From Calidifontibacillus erzurumensis (GTDB lineage Bacteria; Bacillota; Bacilli; Bacillales; Bacillaceae_J), in the NCBI RefSeq assembly GCF_013303125.1, contig NZ_JABTTE010000004.1:167633-231632 (forward strand): 64,000 bases of DNA, written 5' to 3'. The position numbers and the translations under genes were made by a program. The notes beneath the pieces are model-generated. The model was not told where the DNA came from and made no database searches. It was given only the letters and a program-made list of their open reading frames with translations. The first letter of the stretch is position 1. Each line of letters starts with the position of its first letter. Below, piece by piece: positions 1 to 8,652 of this stretch.

Positions 1-584
1 GCAATAGAAACACTTTTGGAGTCGCCTTTTACAATCGATGTTTGCGGAATAGAAAGAGGAACTTCCATCGCATCAATCAATAAATATTCAGGTTTTATTG
101 ACAGATTCTGAACTGCTCTTACCATTGCTAGTTTGGAAGCTTGATAAATATTAAGTTCGTCTATTTCCTTTGCCGTTGCTATACCAATTCCAATGCAGAG
201 AGCGTGGGTCTCAATATATTGATAAAATAATTCACGCTTTTTTTCTGTCAATTTCTTTGAATCGTTTAATCCAGGCAGAAAAAAATCATTCTTTAAAATT
301 ACAGCTGCTGCAACAACAGGTCCAGCTAATGGGCCTCTGCCTGCTTCATCAATACCTGCGATCCTATGTATATTATTGTTGCGGAGATCATTTTCATAAC
401 TCGACATTTTGACAAACTGTTCTTTAAGCTTACGGCGCTCAGCTTGTTCTTTTAACCATTTTTTATAAAGAAGCTGAACACCTTTACGCTCATCGTTTTT
501 GATTTCAATTAAGAAATTTTCATCAATTGCTCTATCATCCAAATCTTTTAAAATAGCTTCTATTTCTTTAATTGTTTTTGCCAT
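1..584 (-). CDS. rnhB: Ribonuclease HII (partial, C-terminus beyond window)
   Basis: Removes RNA from RNA-DNA hybrids and starts excision of single ribonucleotides in DNA. The ATG is at 582-584 and the frame is open to the window edge, giving about 194 residues. The B. subtilis protein has about 255, so roughly the last quarter is missing. An N-terminal helical extension of about 70 residues precedes the catalytic motif GIDEAGRGPLAGPV, which carries the acidic pair D79 and E80. The next motif, NDSKKLTEKKRE, is also typical of type 2 RNase H. It lies downstream of rbgA with a terminator-like hairpin between them. The identification is firm; only the truncation by the window limits it. Confidence 0.95.
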   Translation of the reverse strand, partial: MAKTIKEIEAILKDLDDRAIDENFLIEIKNDERKGVQLLYKKWLKEQAERRKLKEQFVKMSSYENDLRNNNIHRIAGIDEAGRGPLAGPVVAAAVILKNDFFLPGLNDSKKLTEKKRELFYQYIETHALCIGIGIATAKEIDELNIYQASKLAMVRAVQNLSIKPEYLLIDAMEVPLSIPQTSIVKGDSKSVSI

Positions 585-635
585 AAAAAATCTCTCTTCC
601 CTACTTATTGTTATCTTTTATATCGGAAACTGTAT

Positions 636-680
636 AAAAAAATAAAGAAGGCGTCAAGCATTAAAATACCTGACACCTTA
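636..680 (-). terminator. Hairpin terminator after rbgA
   Basis: Arms 648-658 and 669-679 form an 11-bp stem with G-U wobbles, followed on the minus strand by a T-rich run (TTTATTTTTTT). The stem begins on the rbgA stop codon. It probably attenuates transcription into rnhB rather than ending it fully, since rnhB has no obvious promoter of its own. Confidence 0.6.
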
Positions 681-1538
681 TAAGAGTATATCCGCTGGTT
701 TTTCAAATGTGATTCGCCCTAATTTTCCAGAACGAAGGTCCCGTAAAATTAACTCTGCTGTTTTATCGTAGTCAACGAGGCCTCCACTCATGAAACAACC
801 TCTTAGTTTGCCGATTTGATCAAAAAGTTCAACAATCTCTACATCCAATTTTTCCAATTGGTAGCGTTCCATCAGCCGTTCAGGATATTCTTTAATTAAA
901 AACTTCAAAGTAAAAACGGCTAAATCTTGAAAATCAAGTAAATTTTCTTTAATTGCACCAGTAACTGCCAACCGGTAGCCGACATTTTCATCATCAAATT
1001 TAGGCCATAATATCCCCGGTGTATCGAGAAGTTCGAACTCTTTTCCTACCTTGATCCAAGATTGCGCAGTTGTTACACCTGGGCGGTCACCTGTTTTTGC
1101 AATCGTTTTGTTTGCAAGCCGGTTAATTAATGTCGATTTTCCTACATTTGGAATTCCGATAATTAAGGCGCGGATTGCTCTAGTATTTTTAATCCCTTTT
1201 GCCCTCATTTTCGCAAACTTTTCTTCGGTTAACTCCTTACAAGCAGCGATAATTTTTTTCATATCATCCTTCTGATGGGCATTGATTGCAAGACTTAAAA
1301 TACCTTGCTCATTAAAATACGCAATCCAATCATCCGTTTTAACTGGATCTGCTAAATCAGCTTTATTCAGCAAAACAACTCGTGGTTTTCCTGAAACAAT
1401 TTCATCAATCATCGGGTTTCGCGATGAATAAGGAATTCTTGCATCTACTAGTTCCAAAACAACATCTATTAATTTTAATTTTTCAGTAACCTGGCGCTTC
1501 GCTTTTGCCATATGGCCAGGAAACCATTGGATAGTCAT
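678..1538 (-). CDS. rbgA: Ribosome biogenesis GTPase RbgA (YlqF)
   Basis: GTPase for late assembly of the 50S subunit, where it helps L16 and neighbouring proteins to be incorporated. The 286 residues match the family length. The G motifs are circularly permuted: NKAD (G4) near residue 58 comes before the P-loop GIPNVGKST near 129 and DTPGILWP (G3) near 172. The N-terminal [11 protein letters not shown] motif is characteristic. It lies 13 bp after sip and before rnhB, as in many Bacillaceae. Confidence 0.97.
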   Translation of the reverse strand: MTIQWFPGHMAKAKRQVTEKLKLIDVVLELVDARIPYSSRNPMIDEIVSGKPRVVLLNKADLADPVKTDDWIAYFNEQGILSLAINAHQKDDMKKIIAACKELTEEKFAKMRAKGIKNTRAIRALIIGIPNVGKSTLINRLANKTIAKTGDRPGVTTAQSWIKVGKEFELLDTPGILWPKFDDENVGYRLAVTGAIKENLLDFQDLAVFTLKFLIKEYPERLMERYQLEKLDVEIVELFDQIGKLRGCFMSGGLVDYDKTAELILRDLRSGKLGRITFEKPADILL

Positions 1539-1551
1539 AGCCGTTCACGTC

Positions 1552-2100
1552 CTATTTAATGATTTTGAAATCACTTGGAGGCCAATAGACGATATTTGTT
1601 TTTCCTAAAACTTGATCCATGCTAATCGTTCCAATTATGCGGCTATCTTTGCTAAAGCGGCGGTTATCGCCAAGAACGAACAAATGTCCTTCCGGTACCC
1701 GATCCAAACCGGTTACTTCTTCAAGGGTGAAATCATAGGTTAAAGGTCCATCCGCTTTTTTCTTAGCTTCTTCTAAAAAAGGTTCCTCTACCGGTTTCCC
1801 ATTTATATATAAAACATCATCTTTATAGGCCACATGTTCGCCAGGCAATCCGATAACCCGTTTAATATAATCACGGTCTTCTGTTGCATGAAAAACGATA
1901 ATATCAAATCTTTCTGGTTCACCAATTTTATAGCCAATTTTATTAACAATCATTCGATAATGGTCTTCCAATGTCGGCATCATCGACTCGCCATCAACAA
2001 CGATCGGAGCGAACAAAAAGAGTCGAATACCCCCAGCCAACAATACCGCAATAATCAAAGCTTTAATCCATTCCCAGACCTCGTTATTCTTTTGGGACAT
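1552..2100 (-). CDS. sip: Type I signal peptidase
   Basis: Membrane-bound serine protease that removes signal peptides from exported preproteins. The 182-residue protein has one N-terminal membrane segment (about residues 12-30), then the catalytic Ser motif GESMMPTL and the Lys-containing box RDYIKRVIGLPG. The C-terminal box with GDNRRFSKDSR is also present. The start at 2100 follows the ribosome site GGAGGAACAGGT. A longer frame would begin inside the upstream terminator and is rejected. This is the SipS/SipT/LepB type; which B. subtilis paralogue it matches cannot be decided. Confidence 0.95.
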   Translation of the reverse strand: MSQKNNEVWEWIKALIIAVLLAGGIRLFLFAPIVVDGESMMPTLEDHYRMIVNKIGYKIGEPERFDIIVFHATEDRDYIKRVIGLPGEHVAYKDDVLYINGKPVEEPFLEEAKKKADGPLTYDFTLEEVTGLDRVPEGHLFVLGDNRRFSKDSRIIGTISMDQVLGKTNIVYWPPSDFKIIK

Positions 2101-2145
2101 ACCTGTTCCTCCAAAAAATTTATATAGTAAAAGATGGTAGGTTGG

Positions 2146-2178
2146 AAAAAGGAGCTTGTGAACCAAGCTCCTTTTTTT
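2146..2178 (-). terminator. Bidirectional terminator between rplS and sip
   Basis: Perfect 8-bp stem GGAGCTTG/CAAGCTCC (2151-2158 and 2164-2171) with a 5-base loop. It is followed by T5 on the minus strand and T7 on the plus strand. It ends the rplS transcript. Confidence 0.85.
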
Positions 2179-2183
2179 GCAAA

Positions 2184-2622
<439 letters not shown>

Positions 2623-2627
2623 GGATT

Positions 2628-2656
2628 AATATACCATAAATAAACAACCATTTCAA
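2628..2656 (-). promoter_or_regulatory. Promoter of rplS
   Basis: TTGAAA (2651-2656), a 17-bp spacer and TATATT (2628-2633), in sigma-A form. The -35 box lies just after the trmD stop codon. Confidence 0.65.
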
Positions 2657-2660
2657 TAGC

Positions 2661-3395
2661 CTACTCGCCTTTCTGAAACTCTTCAAGCCACTTTTTCTCT
2701 TGTTCAGAAAGAATTCTACCTTTTAATAAATCAGGTCTTCTAATAAAAGTTCTTCTCAACGCTTCTTTTGCACGCCATTCTTCAATTTTCTTATGATTTC
2801 CTGAAAGTAATACTTCTGGAACTTTCATACCTTTGTAATCAGCAGGCCTTGTATAATGAGGATGTTCCAACAAACCGCTGCTATAGGAATCTAAGCGCGC
2901 TGATTCTTCATTGCCTAGAACCCCTGGTAGAAGACGAACGACGCTGTCAATAATCACCATACTTGCTAACTCGCCACCTGTTAGCACATAATCACCAATT
3001 GATAGTTCATCAGTAACAAGATGTTCCCGAATTCGTTCATCATAACCTTCATAATGTCCACAAATGAATATGAGATGATCCTCTTTTGCCAATTCTTCCG
3101 CTTTTTTTTGAGTATATGTTTCTCCTTGTGGACACATCAAAATGATTCTTGTCTTATTATTTTTATTAGATGTAAGATGTTGAACCGCATCAAAAATTGG
3201 TTGAGGGGTTAATACCATCCCTGCTCCACCGCCGTACGGATAATCATCCACTTTTTGATGTTTATCTTTTGAAAAGTCGCGGAAGTTATGAACATGATAA
3301 GAAACGATATTCCTTTCTTGAGCTTTTTTTAAAATTGATTGATTGAATACACCGGTAAACATGTCAGGAAACAATGTTAAAATGTCTATTTTCAT
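2661..3395 (-). CDS. trmD: tRNA (guanine37-N1)-methyltransferase TrmD
   Basis: Methylates G37 of tRNAs next to the anticodon with S-adenosylmethionine and so prevents +1 frameshifts. The 244-residue protein shows the SPOUT knot signatures: [22 protein letters not shown], and the [13 protein letters not shown] loop that contacts the cofactor. It abuts rimM directly. The rimM-trmD-rplS order is highly conserved. Confidence 0.98.
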   Translation of the reverse strand: MKIDILTLFPDMFTGVFNQSILKKAQERNIVSYHVHNFRDFSKDKHQKVDDYPYGGGAGMVLTPQPIFDAVQHLTSNKNNKTRIILMCPQGETYTQKKAEELAKEDHLIFICGHYEGYDERIREHLVTDELSIGDYVLTGGELASMVIIDSVVRLLPGVLGNEESARLDSYSSGLLEHPHYTRPADYKGMKVPEVLLSGNHKKIEEWRAKEALRRTFIRRPDLLKGRILSEQEKKWLEEFQKGE

Positions 3396-3914
3396 TTACA
3401 GTAACCCTTCCATCATATGCACAATTACTTTTTTATTTTCGACATCAACACGTTTAACAACATCTTCAATATATGGTAAAAGCAAATCTTTTTCACCTTG
3501 TCTTTTTACAACCCAAACATCGTTAGCACCAGGTGAAAGAATTTCTTTTATTTCGCCAAGTTTGACTCCTTCTTCAGTTAAAACAGTGCAGCCAATAATC
3601 TCATGGTAGTAAAACTCATTTTCATCTAGTTCACCAAGCTGATCTTCTCTAATTTTTAACATTTTCCCTTTAAATTTTTCAACATCATTGATATTGTCAT
3701 AGCCTTCAAATGTTAAAAGGTGAAAGTTTTTATGCAAACGATGGGACGCAACTTTTACCTCTACAAATTCGTTTCGTCCAACCTCTATAAACAAAAGACT
3801 TCCTTTTTTATAACGTTCTTCTGGAAAATCGGTGGATGAAAGAATTCTTACTTCACCTCTTACTCCATGGGTGTTGACGATTTTTCCAACATTATAATAT
3901 TTCGGCAATTGCAA
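3396..3914 (-). CDS. rimM: 16S rRNA processing protein RimM
   Basis: Assists maturation of the 30S head by binding S19. It has an N-terminal RimM domain ([16 protein letters not shown]) and a C-terminal PRC barrel ([14 protein letters not shown]). An ATG at 3926 lies on the ribosome site GGGAGG itself and cannot be the start. A TTG at 3914 (4 bases after the site) or at 3908 (10 bases after) is used instead; 3914 was chosen with low certainty. Length is about 172 residues. It sits between ylqD and trmD. Confidence 0.93.
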   Translation of the reverse strand: MQLPKYYNVGKIVNTHGVRGEVRILSSTDFPEERYKKGSLLFIEVGRNEFVEVKVASHRLHKNFHLLTFEGYDNINDVEKFKGKMLKIREDQLGELDENEFYYHEIIGCTVLTEEGVKLGEIKEILSPGANDVWVVKRQGEKDLLLPYIEDVVKRVDVENKKVIVHMMEGLL

Positions 3915-3926
3915 CGAACCTCCCAT

Positions 3927-4310
3927 CTAGCGAATTTCAGAGACTATTCCATCTTTAATGACGATTGTTCGATCTTTTGTAATCTCATCCCAATAATCTC
4001 CGACAGATACTTCAATAATGGCAGGAATCTCGGTTTCTTTCAATTCTGTCCCAATCGGCAATAATTCAAGCTGCTCCAATTGAAATTCCAGTAATTTCAC
4101 TTTTTCAGTTCGAATAGAAATTTCTTGGTCAAATCGGGATGATGCATTTCCAAAACTTTTTTTTATTTTTTCAAATTTTTTCTTTTCAAACCGGAGCTGG
4201 TCAATTTCTTTTTTCAATTGCAATATTTGCTGTTCGAACTTTTGGTGAAGCTGCTTTTTGCTTTTTTCTGTTAATACTTGGTTTACGTTTATATTGCGAA
4301 TAATCTTCAC
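3927..4310 (-). CDS. ylqD: YlqD family protein
   Basis: A 127-residue protein of unknown role, conserved at this position in Bacillaceae. The first 80 residues are charged and predicted to form a coiled coil (QQILQLKKEIDQLRFEKKK). A short beta-rich tail follows (IEVSVGDYWDEI), perhaps an RNA- or protein-binding fold. The start is GTG, six bases after GAAGGTGGT. Placement among ribosome assembly genes suggests, without proof, a link to translation. Confidence 0.85.
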   Translation of the reverse strand: MKIIRNINVNQVLTEKSKKQLHQKFEQQILQLKKEIDQLRFEKKKFEKIKKSFGNASSRFDQEISIRTEKVKLLEFQLEQLELLPIGTELKETEIPAIIEVSVGDYWDEITKDRTIVIKDGIVSEIR

Positions 4311-4352
4311 AACAACACCACCTTCTTATGAAAGGAGAAAGCGTTCGAGTAT

Positions 4353-4382
4353 GAAAAAAGGGAGAGGTATACCCTCGCCCTT
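4353..4382 (-). terminator. Terminator after khpA
   Basis: On the minus strand GGGCGAGG and CCTCTCCC pair around a GTATA loop, with one C-T mismatch, followed by T6. The stop codon of khpA lies at its edge. It probably reduces transcription into ylqD. Confidence 0.7.
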
Positions 4383-4608
4383 ACATAATATCTAGGTGAA
4401 TCTTTTTCTCTTCATTTCCATGCGCTGCATGGAGCACTGTTCGGATCGCTTTTGCAATCCGTCCTTGTTTTCCTATCACTTTTCCAATATCTTCTTTATG
4501 AACAGTCAAACGGTAAACAACTTGTTTGTCATCCTCTTCTTTCGTAATGACAATATCATCTGGATGATCAACAAGTGATTTTACAATCGTTTCAATGAGA
4601 GCTGTCAT
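4381..4608 (-). CDS. khpA: KH-domain RNA-binding protein KhpA (YlqC)
   Basis: Small RNA-binding protein that in other Firmicutes pairs with KhpB (Jag) and affects cell length and envelope synthesis. The single KH domain shows the GxxG loop in VIGKQGRIAKAIR. The ATG at 4608 gives 75 residues and lines up with homologues starting M-x-x-L-I-E-T-I. A GTG three codons upstream (4617) is the alternative; neither has a strong ribosome site. It follows rpsP by a few bases and is probably translationally coupled. Confidence 0.93.
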   Translation of the reverse strand: MTALIETIVKSLVDHPDDIVITKEEDDKQVVYRLTVHKEDIGKVIGKQGRIAKAIRTVLHAAHGNEEKKIHLDIM

Positions 4609-4622
4609 ATTAATCACACAAC

Positions 4623-4895
4623 TTACTTAGAATGTCTTAAGTTGTGGAACTTTTCTAAGATGCCTTGTTTTGAGAATAAATTGCGCACAGTGTCAGATGG
4701 CTTTGCTCCGTTTTGTAACCATTTAAGAGCAGCTTCTTCATTAATTTTTACTTCTGCAGGATTTGCAACTGGATTATAGTAACCAATTTCTTCAATAAAA
4801 CGTCCATCACGTGGTGAACGAGAATCTGCCACTACGACACGATAGAAAGGAGCTTTCTTTTGCCCCATGCGCTTTAAACGAATTTTTACTGCCAT
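4623..4895 (-). CDS. rpsP: 30S ribosomal protein S16
   Basis: Assembly protein of the 30S body. It has 90 residues with the signature [20 protein letters not shown] at the N-terminus and [14 protein letters not shown] after it. The ATG lies 8 bases behind GGAGG. It begins the rpsP-khpA-ylqD-rimM-trmD cluster and has its own promoter after ffh. Confidence 0.98.
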   Translation of the reverse strand: MAVKIRLKRMGQKKAPFYRVVVADSRSPRDGRFIEEIGYYNPVANPAEVKINEEAALKWLQNGAKPSDTVRNLFSKQGILEKFHNLRHSK

Positions 4896-4932
4896 ATTTA
4901 ATCTACCTCCAATATATTTTACACATTTTTAA

Positions 4933-4961
4933 ATACTATCAAGTTTTGTTCTGTTTGTAAA
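4933..4961 (-). promoter_or_regulatory. Promoter of rpsP
   Basis: TTTACA (4956-4961), a 17-bp spacer and TAGTAT (4933-4938), with an extended -10 (TGA before the hexamer). It lies in the 105-bp gap between ffh and rpsP. Confidence 0.6.
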
Positions 4962-5000
4962 GTAATTTTTATTGACACATAATTTGTAATAATTACGGGC

Positions 5001-6344
5001 CTACATAAAAGGAAATTTAAATCCTTTTTTCTTTCCTTTCATATTCATAGAAGTCATTTGCTTAAACATTTTTTTCATGTCTTCAAATTGCTTAAGCAAA
5101 CGGTTTACCTCTTGAACAGGTCGTCCAGAACCTTTAGCGATGCGCTTTTTACGGCTAGCATTTATGATTTCAGGATGAATTTTTTCTTCTTTCGTCATCG
5201 ATTGGATGATCGCTTCAACATGCTTGATTTGTTTTTCATCGATTTTTAAATCTTTTAAGCCTTTAATTTTATTTGCGCCTGGAAGCATGCTTATTAACTC
5301 ATCAAGGGGGCCTAGCTTGCGAACTTGTGCTAGCTGCTCAAGAAAATCATCAAAAGTGAATGTCATCGTACGCATCTTTTCTTCGAGTTCTTTCGCTTTT
5401 TCTTGGTCAACGGTCGCCTGTGCCTTTTCAATTAAAGTTAGAACATCACCCATTCCAAGAATTCTTGATGCCATTCGTTCTGGATGGAAATCTTCCAATT
5501 GATCAAGCTTTTCACCCATCCCGACAAACTTAATCGGAATATTGGTTACCGCTTTAATTGATAAAGCAGCCCCTCCGCGCGTGTCGCCATCAAGTTTTGT
5601 CAAAATGGCTCCAGTTACACCTAGCTGTTCATTAAAGCTTTGAGCAACGTTCACGGCATCTTGACCGGTCATCGCATCGACAACAAGGAAAATCTCATCA
5701 GGGTTAGATATTTCCTTCATTTCCTTTAACTCATTCATTAACGCTTCATCAATATGTAGACGGCCTGCCGTATCAATTAATACATAATCATAATGCTCTT
5801 CCTTGGCCTTTTCAATGGCCTGCTTGGCAATTTCAACTGGGCTAACTTGATCACCTAATGAAAAAACAGGTATATTCAGTTGTTTTCCAAGTGTTTCTAG
5901 CTGCTTAATTGCAGCTGGACGGTAAATATCTGCAGCGACTAAAAGCGGTTTTCGATTATATTTTTTTCGCAGCAAATTGGAAAGCTTACCGGTCGTTGTT
6001 GTTTTACCAGCACCTTGCAAACCAACCATCATAATAACGGTTGGCGGCCGGTTGCTAACTGCAATTTTGCTTTGCGTACCACCCATCAGTTCTGTTAATT
6101 CTTCTTGAACAACTTTAATGACTTGCTGGCCTGGTGTTAAGCTTTTCATCACTTCTTGGCCAACAGCGCGTTCTTTAACACGCTTTACGAAATCTTTTAC
6201 AACTTTGAAGTTAACATCCGCTTCCAATAATGCTAAGCGTACTTCGCGCATCATTTCATTTACATCTTCTTCGGTTACTTTACCTTTACCGCGAATTCGC
6301 TGAATCGTCTGTTGCAGTCGGTCGGCTAAACCTTCAAACACCAT
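5001..6344 (-). CDS. ffh: Signal recognition particle protein Ffh (SRP54)
   Basis: GTPase of the signal recognition particle that binds signal sequences and 4.5S RNA and docks on FtsY. The 447 residues hold an N domain, the GTPase with GLQGAGKTTTTGKL near residue 107, DTAGRLH near 190 and TKLDGDTRGGAALS near 248. The methionine-rich M domain ends in MKKMFKQMTSMNMKGKKKG. It lies 13 bp behind ylxM in the same operon. Confidence 0.98.
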   Translation of the reverse strand: MVFEGLADRLQQTIQRIRGKGKVTEEDVNEMMREVRLALLEADVNFKVVKDFVKRVKERAVGQEVMKSLTPGQQVIKVVQEELTELMGGTQSKIAVSNRPPTVIMMVGLQGAGKTTTTGKLSNLLRKKYNRKPLLVAADIYRPAAIKQLETLGKQLNIPVFSLGDQVSPVEIAKQAIEKAKEEHYDYVLIDTAGRLHIDEALMNELKEMKEISNPDEIFLVVDAMTGQDAVNVAQSFNEQLGVTGAILTKLDGDTRGGAALSIKAVTNIPIKFVGMGEKLDQLEDFHPERMASRILGMGDVLTLIEKAQATVDQEKAKELEEKMRTMTFTFDDFLEQLAQVRKLGPLDELISMLPGANKIKGLKDLKIDEKQIKHVEAIIQSMTKEEKIHPEIINASRKKRIAKGSGRPVQEVNRLLKQFEDMKKMFKQMTSMNMKGKKKGFKFPFM

Positions 6345-6357
6345 GACATGCCGCCTC

Positions 6358-6690
6358 CTAATCTAATTTCTCAAGGGAGTCGATACATTCAAGTATAGGT
6401 CCCTTTTCTCCTTCAAGTTCTTCCAAATATTTTCTAAGCTGTTCGACAAGTTGTTGTCGTTGTTGATATTTTTTTAAAAGATGTAGTTTGCTTTCATAAT
6501 CTTCAAGCATCATCTCTGTTCGTTTGATATTATCATAAACAGCTTGTCTTGAAATACCAAACTCTTCAGCAATTTCACCAAGTGAATAATCATCAAGGTA
6601 ATATAAGGACATATAATTCCGTTGCTTTGGGGTTAACAACAATTGATAAAAATCAAACAGATAATTCATCCTTGTTGTCTTTTCAAGCAT
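6358..6690 (-). CDS. ylxM: YlxM, helix-turn-helix protein of the SRP operon
   Basis: A 110-residue DNA-binding-type protein always found with ffh. In streptococci YlxM associates with the signal recognition particle; elsewhere its role is unclear. A sigma-70 region-4-like helix-turn-helix ([21 protein letters not shown]) lies at about residues 37-57, followed by a coiled coil. The ATG at 6690 is 7 bases after AAGGGGG; a TTG one codon upstream is less likely. It has a strong promoter of its own. Confidence 0.93.
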   Translation of the reverse strand: MLEKTTRMNYLFDFYQLLLTPKQRNYMSLYYLDDYSLGEIAEEFGISRQAVYDNIKRTEMMLEDYESKLHLLKKYQQRQQLVEQLRKYLEELEGEKGPILECIDSLEKLD

Positions 6691-6732
6691 CAAATAACCC
6701 CCTTGTTAAGTAAATTACCTTTACAGTTTTAC

Positions 6733-6761
6733 ATCATACAATGCAAGCTTGCAATTGTCAA
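6733..6761 (-). promoter_or_regulatory. Promoter of ylxM-ffh with palindromic spacer
   Basis: TTGACA (6756-6761), 17 bp, TATGAT (6733-6738). The spacer contains the 12-base perfect palindrome TGCAAGCTTGCA (6742-6753), which could be a repressor site. This is one of the best sigma-A matches in the window. Confidence 0.75.
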
Positions 6762-7129
6762 GGGGATGCTTGTACGGTCCTCATAAGCAAATAATTTTCG
6801 ATTGTTTGATTCACAAATTTTTAAATAACGAAAAACAAAAATTTACTATAATTGTTTTTATTTGGAAATGTAAGAGTACAATAATAATATTCTTTCAATG
6901 CTAACTTACTAGAGCAGAAACAGAAAATATAACTTTCAGCAATTTAAATTTTACAATTTTTTAGCAAAAACATGTAGTATACATAGAACATGCTTTTTTA
7001 CCTAAATAAGTATATTGAAATGTTAAATCATATAAATTTAAAACATCAGAATCCCTACTTTAAATTATCGTACACAACTAATACTTCTAACAAAATAATT
7101 TAGACGTTTCATTCAAAAAAGGAGTGCTT
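6762..7129 (+). other. AT-rich intergenic stretch without a visible gene
   Basis: About 370 bp between the ylxM promoter and the broken DUF3139-like gene. It is very AT-rich and holds no convincing open frame, hairpin or RNA gene. It may contain the promoter of the plus-strand gene, but no good -35/-10 pair stands out. Confidence 0.5.
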
Positions 7130-7498
7130 TTGAAAGATATGGAGGCAAGAAAGACAAAAAAGAAATTAAAAATATTTTATATAATCTTTTTTACTATTTT
7201 TTTAATCCTTCCTTTAGGAATATATGTTTACTTCCAATATCAATTAAACTCTTTAGAAAAAGAGACATTAAATCATTTATATAATCATGGATATCGAGAC
7301 ATTGATCTAAAAGAGGTTGATACAACTTTTCAATTTGGTTCCCGTTTTGTCACGAAAATCATTTTTTAAGATGAACCTTATGTAACATATGAATTTATAA
7401 AAAGATACGATAAAATCATTTTACTAGACCCTCAAAGTAGAGTTAGTGAATACAAGTTTAAGCATTGGGATGGAAGTGAATTAATAAATAAACAATAA
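7130..7498 (+). pseudogene. DUF3139-like membrane protein interrupted by an in-frame stop
   Basis: The TTG start at 7130 follows AAAAAAGGAG. The frame encodes a lysine-rich N-terminus, one membrane segment (IFYIIFFTIFLILPLGIYVY), and an extracellular part with LNSLEKETLNHLYNHGY. A TAA stops it at 7367-7369 after 79 codons. The same frame then continues for 42 codons (beginning DEPYVTYEFIKRYD) to a TAA at 7496-7498. The second part reads naturally as the end of the protein, so a single nonsense change has split the gene. Length and layout resemble DUF3139 proteins of Bacillus. Function is unknown. It interrupts the usual ftsY-ylxM linkage on the opposite strand. Confidence 0.75.
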
Positions 7499-7502
7499 GT
7501 TT

Positions 7503-7536
7503 CATCAAAAAATCCCCCTGTTTGAAAGGGGGATTG
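7503..7536 (-). terminator. Terminator of the smc-ftsY transcript
   Basis: Perfect 8-bp stem AATCCCCC/GGGGGATT (7511-7518 and 7528-7535). It is followed on the minus strand by T6. On the plus strand the T run is poor, but it could also stop the DUF3139-like transcript. Confidence 0.8.
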
Positions 7537-7639
7537 AATATATTTATGACAACTCAGGTCTTTTAATGTAAATGGAATTTCTAGGATGGATGGGAAGTTA
7601 TGGCTTCGAACCAAGCATTCACCCTTCCTATCCAACTAA

Positions 7640-8635
7640 TTATGATTCCACTTCTTCTTTATCAATCATTTCTGCAAACAAACCATACACAAATTGTTCT
7701 GGATCAAATTCCTCTAAGTCTTCCATTTTTTCTCCAAGCCCAACTAGTTTAACTGGAGTTTTTAACTCATGGCGTATTGCAAGGACAATACCACCTTTGG
7801 CTGTCCCATCAAGTTTCGTTAGAACAATTCCTGTCACATTTGTTGCTTCTCCAAATTGTTTTGCTTGACTCATTGCATTTTGACCTGTTGTTGCATCTAA
7901 AACTAATAATACTTCATGCGGTGCTCCAGGCACTTCGCGTTCAATGACACGTTTAACTTTTTCAAGTTCCTTCATTAGGTTTACTTTGTTTTGCAACCGT
8001 CCAGCCGTATCGCAAATTAAGATATCAACTTTTCGGGATTTTGCTGCTTGAATAGCATCATATATTACAGCTGCCGGGTCGGAACCTTCCGAATGCTTAA
8101 TAACGTCAACTCCGACACGTTCGCCCCATACTTCCAATTGTTCGATCGCACCTGCTCGGAATGTATCTCCTGCTGCAAGCAAAACCGTTTTTCCTTCGTT
8201 TTTCAGTTTGTGAGCCAATTTTCCGATTGTTGTCGTCTTTCCTACACCATTAACACCTACAAAAAGAATGACCGTCAACCCATCTGGTTGAATATTTAAT
8301 TTTGCTGTTGTTTGATCATCATTAGTAAACAATTCAACGAGCTTTTCAGAAATAACCGCTTGCACGGCTTTAGGATCTTGAATGTTGCGTTTTTTTACCT
8401 CAGTTTTAAGCATATCGATTAGATCCATTACGGTTGTAACACCAACATCAGCGCTTATTAAAATTTCCTCTAATTCTTCAAAAAACTCTTCATCCACTTT
8501 TCGATAGCGAGCGACTAAATCATTTACTTTTTCTGCAAAAGAATTTCTTGTTTTCGACAAACCTTCTTTAAATTTCTCTGTAACAGCATCTGTCTTTTGG
8601 GCAATTTTTTCTTTTAATTTCTTAAAAAAACTCAA
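7640..8635 (-). CDS. ftsY: Signal recognition particle receptor FtsY
   Basis: Membrane-associated GTPase that receives the SRP-ribosome complex at the translocon. The 331-residue protein lacks the long acidic domain of E. coli FtsY, as is usual in Bacillus. Motifs are [15 protein letters not shown] near residue 130, DTAGRLQNK near 215 and [10 protein letters not shown] near 272. The start is TTG at 8635 (M-S-F-F-K-K), 8 bases after GGAGG. An ATG six codons upstream overlaps the smc stop and lies ahead of the ribosome site. Confidence 0.97.
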   Translation of the reverse strand: MSFFKKLKEKIAQKTDAVTEKFKEGLSKTRNSFAEKVNDLVARYRKVDEEFFEELEEILISADVGVTTVMDLIDMLKTEVKKRNIQDPKAVQAVISEKLVELFTNDDQTTAKLNIQPDGLTVILFVGVNGVGKTTTIGKLAHKLKNEGKTVLLAAGDTFRAGAIEQLEVWGERVGVDVIKHSEGSDPAAVIYDAIQAAKSRKVDILICDTAGRLQNKVNLMKELEKVKRVIEREVPGAPHEVLLVLDATTGQNAMSQAKQFGEATNVTGIVLTKLDGTAKGGIVLAIRHELKTPVKLVGLGEKMEDLEEFDPEQFVYGLFAEMIDKEEVES

Positions 8636-8652
8636 AGGAAACGCCTCCTTCA

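Noticed and set aside
2101..2166. Longer N-terminus for the signal peptidase starting at 2166
   Set aside because: That start lies inside the rplS terminator and has no ribosome site, whereas the ATG at 2100 follows GGAGGAACAGGT.
7584..7640. tRNA-like T-arm (GGTTCGAAGCC on the minus strand) with a nearby TCCA
   Set aside because: No 5-bp T-stem, no matching acceptor arm, no D or anticodon arm can be drawn; treated as a simple hairpin.
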